Source of the DNA: Neurospora crassa OR74A
Lineage: Eukaryota; Ascomycota; Sordariomycetes; Sordariales; Sordariaceae
Direction of reading: 5' to 3'
Length of the DNA stretch: 64,000 bases
NCBI RefSeq assembly: GCF_000182925.2
Contig: NC_026504.1
Span: 496,001-560,000, forward strand
Positions 13,100 through 22,333 of this stretch are shown here, piece after piece. A program made the translations under genes and the position numbers. Positions within the stretch are counted from its first letter, which is position 1; each line of letters begins with the position of its first letter. A model generated the notes under the pieces. That model had not been told where the DNA came from. It saw nothing but the letters and a program-made list of their open reading frames with translations, and made no database searches.

Positions 13100-13763
13100 A
13101 AATTAGTCCCACTTTCCCGGTCGTCGCGACTCCTCCTGAGCAGCCCGATGCGGGCGCCGACGTCAAGGGAATAATGCTTCCGCTCGCGCGGGCGCGGCTG
13201 ACGAAGAAGCCGACTCACTACATCCGCTCCACTGCCCCCGCCTACGGGATCCCCGTTGTCCGTAAGTTGCATGATACTACCGCTTCAATCAACTCACGTT
13301 CAGAATACTAACATGCTCTTAGTCCACACCGTCCATGGCGCCAAGAAGCTCCTCCCTTGGCCCGATGGCATGCTGAGGGAGGGGCTTCGACTTCGTCAGC
13401 TACACCAACGATGCTGATGCCGAAATCAATGACATTCGGCCACTGGCGCCATGGACGGTACCAGCCACCAGCAGCTACGGCCACCCTGTCACTCCTGCGG
13501 CGAGGTTGGATACACTGGCAACAGTGGCTGCTAACAGCCAGGCGCTGCCACTGGGATGTCAAGCATGCCATCTTGGACTTGAACCAAGTGAACAACAGGC
13601 CCTTGCAAGATTGGACCAACGGCTGTGACGCTGGTGTCGAGAACGCCATTGCCAACATGGACGGCCAGGAGTAAGTTCACACTCTCTGAAGAGTGAAGCT
13701 GAGCGGACGCTGACACTCTGATTCAGGGACGAGAAGTTCTTCAAGGCCAACGACGTGCCATAG
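13100..13763 (+). pseudogene. Broken two-intron gene relic, family not recognised
   Basis: Two well-formed introns survive: 13262-13322 (GTAAGT donor, TACTAAC branch at 13306-13312, TTAG acceptor) and 13671-13726 (GTAAGT donor, CAG acceptor). The last exon ends KFFKANDVP with a stop at 13761-13763. Coding-like text runs through three different frames: VHTVHGAKKLLPWPDG, then GFDFVSYTNDADAEINDIR, then a stretch ending in the last exon. At least two frame changes separate them. A perfect 15-bp inverted repeat (13329-13343 and 13444-13458) lies in the middle exon. I do not recognise the protein. It is most likely a dead or displaced gene copy. Confidence 0.45.
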
Positions 13764-15309
13764 CTCCAAACTGAACATTCAAACCAGACCGCCTTCCCCG
13801 ATTTCGGGGTATCGAATCCCAAACCCAAAGCTTCGCTGGCCACCTAACGGCACCGAGTCCAGTTCCCACGAACAAGAGGTTCGCTGCAGTTGCCTCGACT
13901 ATATCCCCGGCGGCTTGTAGATAAGTTTGGCCATCGGTCAGTCATCCACAGAGCCTACCCCTCGGCGCTTATGCAAACCACATCCTGCGAGGACAATGGC
14001 ACTGCTCTGCCCAAGTCATTGGCAAGTAGAGGACACCGCCAGTGGCACCACCAAGGCCTTCAGGGAGATCAGATTTGCTTGGCGCAAGAAGAACGTCCCT
14101 GTCGGCGACGACAAAAAGCCCTGATGATGCTCGGAACGCCATCCAGCGGGTCCGTTGTCAAGGACACTCAGGAGAAAATGGAGATGGAAAGGACAAAAAG
14201 CCAGTCCTTCGTTTTCCACGATCACTCCGGCTCCTCCAAGGAGGAAGTCCTTTCGCCGCCCTCTTGGGACCACTGTGTTGCTGCCGCAGATCTCTCTCCC
14301 TGATGACGACTCTTTCGCCATGAAAGCAATCTTTTACGCTCTCGCTTTCCCCGGCCAGTTCATGAGCACACCCAACAGCGTTCTCGTCGGCCGCCTGACC
14401 ATAATGCTTATTCAAATACCCCCATCCGTTACTTCGGATCTATGGCAGGCAGGTTCGGCAGACTCTTCAGTGTGTTGGAGCTCCGGCAAGATGCAGCCAA
14501 AACCGTGGTGGTGCTTATGGTGGAGGGTTCAAGAGTGAGGAGTGGTTGATTGGAGGAAAAGGAAGAATGAGACAAAATCCCAGAAAGACAAGGGAACTTA
14601 AATACCCCGTCAGTACCCAGGACACCATTGCACCTTCCACATGCCACTTCCAATGATGGCAACCGCATTGGGCCCCTCCGCCTTCGGTCTTCTTGGAGCC
14701 GGTCCCGGAAGAGCCCCTCGAAATCAACATTGAGCACCTGGGGTAGGAGTTGCCGCTCAAGCAACTATGGCAGTAAGTCCCTTTCCCTGGTTCACACCTC
14801 TACATGCTTGACGCGCAGCTGCTAACACTCAAAAAAGACTCTTACCCAGGCCAGCAAGGTAACTTCCGCCACCAGAAGAAGACCACAACGTATCACTTTT
14901 CTTCTGGTGGCGGTGCGGCATCAAACACACAGCCTCAGACTACAGGTCCTGCATCACTGCGGGGGGCGGATCCTGCATCACTGCGGGGGGCAGATCCCAA
15001 CCAAGATGCCTTGCCCTCACAAGAAACCTTGCCCCCACAAAATGCTCTACGAAGCCGCGCATACCTGGCAGACGACCTGCTATGTCGGCAACTTGACCCC
15101 TTACACCATTCAGAATGACCTCGTTCCTGCAAAACCCGTTGAGGGCACCGCGGTCCTCAAGCCCAGTCACCTGCCGGCTACGGCTCCCAGATGGGTTACA
15201 TCTGAAGACCTTGGGCATTGACCCGAGCTCCAAAGAAGCTCGAGTTGCCGACTCGGGCGAAGGACGAAACAGCTTCCTGTTGCTAGGGGTTTGGGACACC
15301 GCCGTCACA
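13764..15309. other. GC-rich non-coding stretch with gene-like debris
   Basis: Base composition resembles coding DNA, but every frame is interrupted. It contains two direct copies of a 24-bp GC-rich unit (about 14950-14997) and a perfect hairpin listed separately. Short peptide-like stretches cannot be assigned. With its neighbours it looks like a patch of degraded or captured gene pieces. Confidence 0.35.
14866..14913. repeat. Perfect 15-bp hairpin, 18-nt loop
   Basis: The arm CCGCCACCAGAAGAA (14866-14880) is exactly complementary to TTCTTCTGGTGGCGG (14899-14913). It lies in the degraded-gene patch and is not linked to any gene I can support. Confidence 0.85.
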
Positions 15310-15435
15310 TGTCCGCATCGGCTTGCTGGCGGCTCTGCGCACCCGCAAGCTCAACTCCCAGACCATCGGTGGACGGGTGTTGGGGTCACCGCTAGCCACA
15401 GCCCCGTCATTGGCAATGGTGCCAAGATCGTCGAG
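15310..15435 (+). pseudogene. Relic of phosphoacetylglucosamine mutase (AGM1/PGM3 family)
   Basis: The plus strand encodes RIGLLAALRTRKLNSQTIG and then, after a frame change at about 15378, VGVTASHSPVIGNGAKIVE. Family knowledge: N-acetylglucosamine-phosphate mutases, which act on the way to UDP-GlcNAc and chitin, carry R-x-GLLA-x-LR followed by IGVMVTASHNP around the active-site serine. The order and spacing match, including the TASH-x-P core. Only about 40 residues are found and they need two frames, so this is a dead fragment; a working copy would be expected elsewhere in the genome. Confidence 0.65.
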
Positions 15436-16560
15436 AGACCTCAGGGGCGGGATGCTCGAGGAGGAGGGCAGGAGAGAAGGGTGGAAGTAGGGGGCTCGAG
15501 AGTGAAGGGATGCGGAATTGTGGAATAAGTGTGCTGTTTTGGGGGCTGTGCGAAGAGCATGTGGGTTGGTCTTGTATGTAGCGCTGTTGCCTTCTTCTTC
15601 TTCTTCTTCACCACCTCAGTCCACAAGTTCGTAGAGGTACTTAGAGGAGTCTCATTACCATTCTGCCATTGTTCCTGCACCGTGCCTATGTTGACCACGT
15701 TTACTTTGACGAGTATCGTCGCTTCGAATCTAGAGGTAGGCTTAGGGATATCACCTTGTAACTTTGAGAGAGCTTACCGACATGTCATTGATGTGAGCTC
15801 ACGCGTCCTGGTCCTCTGTTCTTGTGCTGTCCAACTCCGGTGGGAACACGTTGAGGAAAGTAAGGATTTATAGAGGTACTCTCTACTCTCCGATAGCTAA
15901 TATACATGTAACTCATGAAGTTCAGTTTTGAGCAGCAGCAGTCTCTTAACTGGCAGTCAATGGGATGTTACTCAAACACCCCGTTCTTCTTCGATGTCGC
16001 CACTGCTGATGTCGGATTCCTGTAAACCTTGGACACTTTGCAAGTCTCGCCGGATAGAGTCTACCTCCCTAAAGGTAAGTACTCGGCAACGTTTGAAGCT
16101 AGGGGTTTCGGGCATGCTCGGTTGCGGAAAGAAAGGATGGGAGAGTACCCTACCTATCTACCTAGTAGGTACCTCTACCTAGAGGTAGGATTGGAAGTGC
16201 CCGGGTAAGTGGAAGTGCGTTAAACCTTCTATTTAGTAGTAAGGGGCTGGCAAGATACCTCTAGGATATAATAAGATATACGGGTATGAAGTTAGGTACA
16301 TGTACCTTGCATATATATTACCACTATTAAGAAGTGACCACAGTATAAGTACCTATGAAAGTATACGATTATTTACACTAGAAGCATCTCACTAGTCGAG
16401 TACCTATGAGGCACACAAGTGATCCATGCTATAGAACCAGCCGGGCATGACTACTACTCTCGGTGGCTAGGTAGGTACCTCTCTACCCAGGTACCTACCA
16501 TAGCGGGAAAATCACTGGGACATCAAGCCTTGTTAGGGGGGTCCAATGCTTGCATTTTGA
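15436..16560. other. Gene-free spacer
   Basis: No gene is supported. TAGAGGTA words recur, and CCTACCTA / TAGGTAGG palindromic stretches are dense near 16150-16190 and 16468-16500. A TTC run lies near 15593-15610. AT content rises toward the inverted-repeat element that follows. Confidence 0.5.
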
Positions 16561-16669
16561 CAAGCCTTGTTACAAAAGCAAGCACTGTTAGTTGAGGGAG
16601 ACCTCTGATTGGTTGGCTTGAGAGTACGCTATAAACGACTGCTGAAATATTCTAAAATTCAGTGCTTCC

Positions 16670-16700
<31 letters not shown>

Positions 16701-17090
16701 CTTCCTTATATAGAGAGAGGAACCAAGACGAATATTCAATTAATTGGGCCAGTGGCTCAATGGTTCTCATTAATGCATTTCTTTCTTAAGATCGCTAGTT
16801 CGATTCCAAGTAGTAGCTTTTTTTTCTTATTGCGCGAGGAGTCTCGCACAGAAGTAAAAGTGTGAATACCCTCATCCGGAACCCCCCCCCCCCCCCCCCT
16901 CCGAGGCCCTACTCTAGAGGAAAAAAAAAAAAAAAAAAAGGGAAAGGAAAACCGGAAAACTCTGAGACCTTTATAGTGGCCCTTTCAGAAGGTCATTATA
17001 GGGGTCTTTAGCTTTTACCATTTTGCACCCAAATCCGACCAATTAGAAGCCTCCCTCAACCAACAGTGCTTGCTCCTGCAACAAGGCTTG
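16561..17090. mobile_element. MITE-like element with 56-bp terminal inverted repeats
   Basis: The left arm 16561-16616 (starts CAAGCCTTGTTACAAAAGCA) is the reverse complement of 17035-17090 at 48 of 56 positions. All eight differences are transitions, as RIP-type C-to-T mutation would leave. The interior is AT-rich and carries a T run (about 16675-16697), a C run (about 16878-16898), an A run (about 16920-16939) and a tRNA-like relic. No transposase frame is present, so it would be non-autonomous. The outer ends may reach about 16535 and 17140, where G6 and C7 runs stand in inverted order. I could not fix a target duplication. Superfamily unknown. Confidence 0.7.
16746..16817 (+). other. Degenerate tRNA-derived sequence inside the inverted-repeat element
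   Basis: An A-box-like AGTGGCTCAATGGT (16751-16764) and a B-box-like AGTTCGATTCC (16797-16807) stand at tRNA spacing, with a T8 run following. Acceptor and D stems do not pair well. It resembles the minus-strand relic at 57393-57488 more than the intact cloverleaf family. Probably a tRNA-derived SINE fossil; no function is implied. Confidence 0.45.
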
Positions 17091-17518
17091 TCTCGTTATC
17101 AGCTCTAATAAACCAGTCAAGCCTTGTAACCCCCCCTCAAGACGTGATGCCCTCCTTATATTTCCACTGTGGTAGGTAACCTTCTTACCTTAAACCCTTC
17201 CATATCTCTCTAATCCCATCCCACCATCCATCCATCCATCCATCCATCCATCCATCCAGGTCACTCCTATACATCCCGCAAGCACCAAACAATGCACCTT
17301 GACCGCACCTTAACCGCACCTCGTAACGCCTCTAGTACCTCTACCGACCTGAACGCCTCGCGGATTATGCATAAACGAAATGTGAAAAATAGGTAGGTAG
17401 AGAACCGAAAATGGAAACAAGAAAAAGAATATTGTATAAAAAGAAATGTGTATCGTCTCAGAAATCCGAAAGAGAAAAGAAAAGAAAGAGAGGTGGAGAG
17501 CAAAGAAAATAGGTGTAA
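17091..17518. repeat. Spacer with CCAT microsatellite
   Basis: A CCAT tract runs from about 17224 to 17258. The rest up to the F-box gene's stop codon is AT-rich and would hold that gene's 3' UTR. No gene is seen. Confidence 0.7.
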
Positions 17519-19843
17519 TCACTGCCAACCAGAACCAGGCATCGGCCGCGCCCATCCGAACGGATCATCCATGATACTATTATTACTAGTACACAGTAGA
17601 CCCGTCCGCTTAGAGGTGGTACTTGCGCTGACACACCACGCCTTCACGTCCTCCTTGGGTTTGCCCAAGACATCCTCATCCAATTCGTCCGGCCCGCGCA
17701 GCAGAACAGAGCGATTATACAGCCGCTCGCCTAGGAAGGTCACAGGGCGCTGGGGATCAAACAGGTCGTCTCCCGAGTGCCGAACCCAGCCCCGCTCAAG
17801 GTCATGCAGGATGTAAGCCGCAAACTGGGGGTCAGTAGCCAGGTATCCGTCCACGTCCAAGTCCAAGAGGAAGTGCATTAGGTGCTGGTCGGGGTTATTG
17901 TTGCGGAGATAGCACCGATTGGCCATCCACGCCAGGTCTTCTTTCCGCTGGGGGTTATTGCTGTCCCCACCACCCCAGCATCCGCGGCGGACGAGGACGT
18001 CGCAGCACAAGAGTCTGCCTTCATTGAAGGCCACCATGAGTGGGGTGAGTGACTCGTGCGAGTCTTCTCGGGCGTGCATGAGGCTTGCGGCGCCGGGGAT
18101 GTTGAGCACGAGGCGGAGGATGTCGCACTGCAGTTCAGGGGTGAGGCGCTCTGGGGAGCATTTGCAGATCACGTGCAGGAGGTTGTTGCCTTGGTTGTCT
18201 TTGTGGTCGATCCTGGCGCCGTTGTTGAGAAGCTCGCGGAGGACGCGGCTGAGGGTGTTGATGTTCACGCGTGGTGACATGGAGGAGATGGGCAAGGGAG
18301 GGCCATCGATGGCCTGCATGAGGACGTTGCGGCCACGAGAGTTGGTGGCGTGGATGTCGGCGCCTGCTTTGATCAGGGCCTTGATGGCCGGCACGTTCAA
18401 GTGCTGGACTGCTGCGATGAGCGGTGTGTCTCCTGGGCAATCTCTTGTCTCTAGGGATGCTCCGTGAGCCACTAGTTTCTCGATCGTTTGCATCCGATCC
18501 AAGCCATGCTTCACTGCTTTTGCGTACTCCTGATCGCGCGTTTCCGGCTCTTCTACAACGTTGGTGTCTGCTGAGGAAAGCTTTGCAAAGCGATGGCCTT
18601 TGGCCGGAGGCATAGCGCACATGTGAAGGGGGGTCAGGCCGTTGCCGATATTGGTTGCAATGTAGCCGCGGTTGACGTCGGCGCCGAGCTCGATCAACAT
18701 GTCTGCGTCCTCGTAGTTTCCAACGCGACAAGCCTCGCCCAGTGGTGTGATGGTGGAGTAGGGTAGAAATATATCGATATCGACATTGATGTTGGCGCCG
18801 AGGTTGAGCAGCAGCGGCACGGTAGAGTCCCAGCGGCGATACGCGTAGGCGTAGTAGAAGGGGGTAAGGGTCTTGTTGTCGCGCACATCGATGTCTGTCT
18901 GCAGTCCAACGTCCACCAGATATCGAATGACATGAACAAGGCCCATGGCGGCAGCATGGTGGAGGGCGGTAGCAGGATATTCGAGAAAGCCCGAATTCTC
19001 CCAGGGGGGGAAAAGCTCCATGTAGATCGGTGCTCCACTGGCCAAAAGTTTGATGGCAGCTTGTTCGTTGCCATGACAGATGGCGACATGGAGAGGCGTC
19101 CAGCCCGGAATGTAGAGTCCATCGATGGAGGCGGTACCTTCTATCGAGGTCAAGATGCCATATTCTCGCCAGCAAGAACAGAACTGTTTGGCCACTACGT
19201 CCATCCGGGCACCGCGTTCGACTAGAGTGCTGATGGCTCCGATGTGGCCTGCTCTAGCGGCGAGATGGAGGGCAGTGTACCTGCGGCCGAACTTGGTCTG
19301 GGTCCATCTTTCTGAACCGTCAGAATCATCGCTACGACCAACGCTACGGCCGTCACCATCGAAGGTAGGCGAATAGAACAAGGGCTCATGGTCGGTATAG
19401 TTGTCGCCGTCATCCGTGTAATCTGACATGGATTCGTCGTCGTCGTATGCCATGCTTTGAACACCGTAGGAGCTGCCGTTGCTGCCGGCCAGCAAAGTGC
19501 TTCTGGAATCGCAGACACTTGCGGCATCCCAGCCCGGGTGAAGCTGGCCCCGTTGAGTAAGAGCCCTTCTCCACTCCCTGGATGATGTGCATTGGTGGAA
19601 CTCGTGGTTGGGATCTGCACCAGAGTCAAGGGCCTTTAACAGGGTCCCGACCACGCCGTTATGTGCTGCCCACTCGAGGGGGTAAGGGAAGTCGCGCGAG
19701 ACTGCGCGCTTGTAAAGGACGGGGTTCACAACATCGTATAGCCTTCGGTTAATCCTGGCAAGAGCAGCCAGATCCCGCAAACGCTCGAGGTTATCGAGCA
19801 CGAAGATGACGAGCTCAGTTGGCAATGCCGATATGGAAGGCAT
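17519..19843 (-). CDS. F-box and ankyrin-repeat protein
   Basis: A single exon encodes 774 aa. The first ATG (19843) opens MPSISALPTEL, and residues 5-48 form an F-box-like segment (LPTELVIFVLDNLERL then NRRLYDVVNPVLYK). From about residue 55 to 620 come eight or more ankyrin repeats, with hallmarks TALHLAARAGH, TPLHVAICHGNEQAA, TALHHAAAMG, TPLGEACRVGN, TPLIAAVQHLNVPA and NLLHVICKC. An acidic insert rich in Asp, Ser and Tyr (about 120-165) separates the first repeat from the rest. Family knowledge: F-box proteins bring substrates to SCF ubiquitin ligases through Skp1, and ankyrin repeats bind the target protein. This is a common fungal lineage-expanded architecture. The target is unknown. Confidence 0.88.
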   Translation of the reverse strand: MPSISALPTELVIFVLDNLERLRDLAALARINRRLYDVVNPVLYKRAVSRDFPYPLEWAAHNGVVGTLLKALDSGADPNHEFHQCTSSREWRRALTQRGQLHPGWDAASVCDSRSTLLAGSNGSSYGVQSMAYDDDESMSDYTDDGDNYTDHEPLFYSPTFDGDGRSVGRSDDSDGSERWTQTKFGRRYTALHLAARAGHIGAISTLVERGARMDVVAKQFCSCWREYGILTSIEGTASIDGLYIPGWTPLHVAICHGNEQAAIKLLASGAPIYMELFPPWENSGFLEYPATALHHAAAMGLVHVIRYLVDVGLQTDIDVRDNKTLTPFYYAYAYRRWDSTVPLLLNLGANINVDIDIFLPYSTITPLGEACRVGNYEDADMLIELGADVNRGYIATNIGNGLTPLHMCAMPPAKGHRFAKLSSADTNVVEEPETRDQEYAKAVKHGLDRMQTIEKLVAHGASLETRDCPGDTPLIAAVQHLNVPAIKALIKAGADIHATNSRGRNVLMQAIDGPPLPISSMSPRVNINTLSRVLRELLNNGARIDHKDNQGNNLLHVICKCSPERLTPELQCDILRLVLNIPGAASLMHAREDSHESLTPLMVAFNEGRLLCCDVLVRRGCWGGGDSNNPQRKEDLAWMANRCYLRNNNPDQHLMHFLLDLDVDGYLATDPQFAAYILHDLERGWVRHSGDDLFDPQRPVTFLGERLYNRSVLLRGPDELDEDVLGKPKEDVKAWCVSASTTSKRTGLLCTSNNSIMDDPFGWARPMPGSGWQ

Positions 19844-22333
19844 GGTCAACGGCTCCGGTCGAAAACGAGTGACAAAGAAGTGAAGTGGCGGTACAGGTAT
19901 GTAGTAAGTATTCTACTACTTGAGTAGACGGCGTTCAGATTCGAGGTTGCGCACAAAGGTTGGTTGGTTGGTTGGTTGATGTGATGGCGCCGTCAACTGA
20001 CTGTAGGTGACTTGGTCGAACGATAGCCGGTGACAGTGAGTGACAAACAGTGTCGCTTAAAGGAAAATAAGAAGGAAAAGAACGAAATGACGTAGAGGAT
20101 CGGAGAGAACTCCGGTCCGCGGGGGCCTAGGCGACGCGTTTGAATGAGAGAAAGCCGAGATGCCAATAACAAAGGGAACCACCAGTGGCGTCGTCGTTCA
20201 GCGGTCTTAGATCCGCTGTCTTGGCAGATCGCGAGGGTGAGCAGACAGTGAGGGGCTAGCACTGATGGAGGTTAGTTGCCAGGCACTGACGGGGTCTACC
20301 TAGTGTGGTGTAGCCACCTACCCTTGGCTGGACCCTGAACACGTTGTGTGAAGTAAGGACAAGGGTGGGAAAAAGGGTAGCGTTACGTTGTGAGACTACC
20401 AATCAGCGAGCTCAAACAAGTGCCGACGGGGGTTGTGCTTGTGGTGGTGCTTGTGGGTGGTGGCAATCTCTTTGTTTCTGATGGGTTTCCGTCTGCGGGA
20501 CGAGAGAGGGTTTGTCGTGATAATAATAGTGTAGTATAGGTGTAGTGTGTATTTGGAGGAAGAAGCGCGTTGGTGTGGGGTGGGTGGTGGGCGGAACGGG
20601 AAAAAGATGTGCGCTGAACGACCAAGTTAAAGTGCCATGATGAGCAAGCAGTTCGCCGGCTAAAAAGAGGGGGACATGGCGGCAGGCAGTCTGATAAGAA
20701 AAACGAAATATATCTACCTAGGTACATATAACAGCTTAATTCCAAATTCCCCCTTCCCAACACCCAAATTGACCATTAAACTTTTTTCAACGACTTCTGC
20801 ATCTTCCATCTCTTGAAATAGCATCGCCAAAATTGATGGAGATGAATTCTTTATGCAAGCCATTGAACCCTTACTGCTTTGAGCTGCAGGAGATGCTAGC
20901 CCCGAATGGGTCCTGCCTGCAAGAGGCAACAGGCCTTGACTGAAGGCCGATTTCCACTGGCCAACGGCCTTGTCAGTTCCCTGATTCGGTCATAGTCGGG
21001 TACAACGGCGTTGCAGTTACATTCTGCCGAGCCCCGGTTAGCCCCGGATGCGCCCCTGATTAGACACATATAGCACGAGGAGCAGGGGATCAACGACAGA
21101 TTGTACAAGAGCACTCGAGCAGCTTACTGAGAAGCGAGCGGAAGATTTGGTAGATGGCTTCTGGAGTAATCTTGTCGGCAGGAATATCTTGGTATCTCCG
21201 TGTTTTCGGAAAGTCGGGAGGTCCCTTGATGCCCCTGGGCCATCGCGGCGCCGAGATGGTTGTTGGTGGAGATAGAACGGCTATAGGAAAGGGGTCTGTG
21301 TTTAGCGACAATATCTCGGTGAGCCACAGCTCAACGACGTTATTGAAGAAAGCGGAAATGAAGAATGGAAAGGGATATCGAAAAGTAGTATGTGGAGTAT
21401 TTCAGCCCTTGATTGCTTTCAAATAAGTGGAATTCTTGAAGTGATTGACTTCAGTTGGGATATATATGAGAGGAAAAACAAAGAAGTGATGTGGGTTAGA
21501 TCGTTGAAAGGCCTTGCTGAAGAAACAAGAAGCACTAAGAAATCGTTGCACACACCCAAAAGGAAAAGGAAAAAAAAAAAAAAACCTTGGAAAAAATGGT
21601 GATCCTGTTCCGTAATAATGCAGTGTCTTGGGCAGTTGTTTTTCACATCTTCTTGGCTGTGACATGGTGAGATGTGAGTGCAGGGTAAGCACGGTGAACA
21701 GAAGCTGATGACTGAATTTTTTCAATGGAAAAAAAGAGGAAGAGAAGGATAGGCGCCAGGACTGCAGGAATCCCTAAATACTAGTCTACACACGTGTTTG
21801 AGGCGACATGCAATAGTTATCCGAAGAACTTGGTTATCCGAGAAAAACTACTTCCTGTATGCAGGAAATTCCAACAGTTTTCCACACCTCCTTCCTTTCC
21901 ATGGCTGTCATACCACTTGTTCCTTCCAAAGCTCAAGATATCACATCCGTAAACGCACCTTGCACGTATTACATTATCGTATTTTTATCTATCTCCTCAA
22001 AGTTGGACCCATCCTGGCTGGGCCGAGTGATAGGATACGAGCCTCAACGGGCACGTGGTACAAGAGGAGAGGAGGTTGTTCATGTCTACATTAGATAAGC
22101 GGTAAAGGACAAACATTCTGCTGTTGGTGCCGGCATCTCAGCCAGCACCTGTGGTATCCAAACTTGAAAAATCCCCGTCCCCAATCTGCGTCGCAAGAAG
22201 ATTGGGGACGCAGGGAGAGAGATCGATTCCAACCAAACGAAAAGGGAGAAGACATACCCGAAAACGCCTTGAAAAGGAACCAAGTCATAAAAAAGAAAAA
22301 GTGTACACGCTTCACCTTCCCTACACCTCTACT
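19844..22333. other. Promoter of the F-box gene and spacer
   Basis: A GGTT run lies at about 19959-19979. No complete gene is supported. On the minus strand, 21417-21090 stays open for about 105 codons, ends DIPADKITPEAIYQIFRSLL and then shows a GTAAGC that could be a splice donor; it has no start ATG and no recognisable domain, and could be an exon of an unfound gene or a fragment. An A run lies at about 21570-21583. Confidence 0.4.

Noticed and set aside
15928-16182. Plus frame with an apparent splice donor near 16075
   Set aside because: Runs into palindromic CCTAGG repeat DNA and has no domain.
20187-20250. Sequence resembling a tRNA D arm (TTCAGCGGTCTTAGATCCGCTG)
   Set aside because: No B box and no acceptor pairing; it is only a short hairpin.
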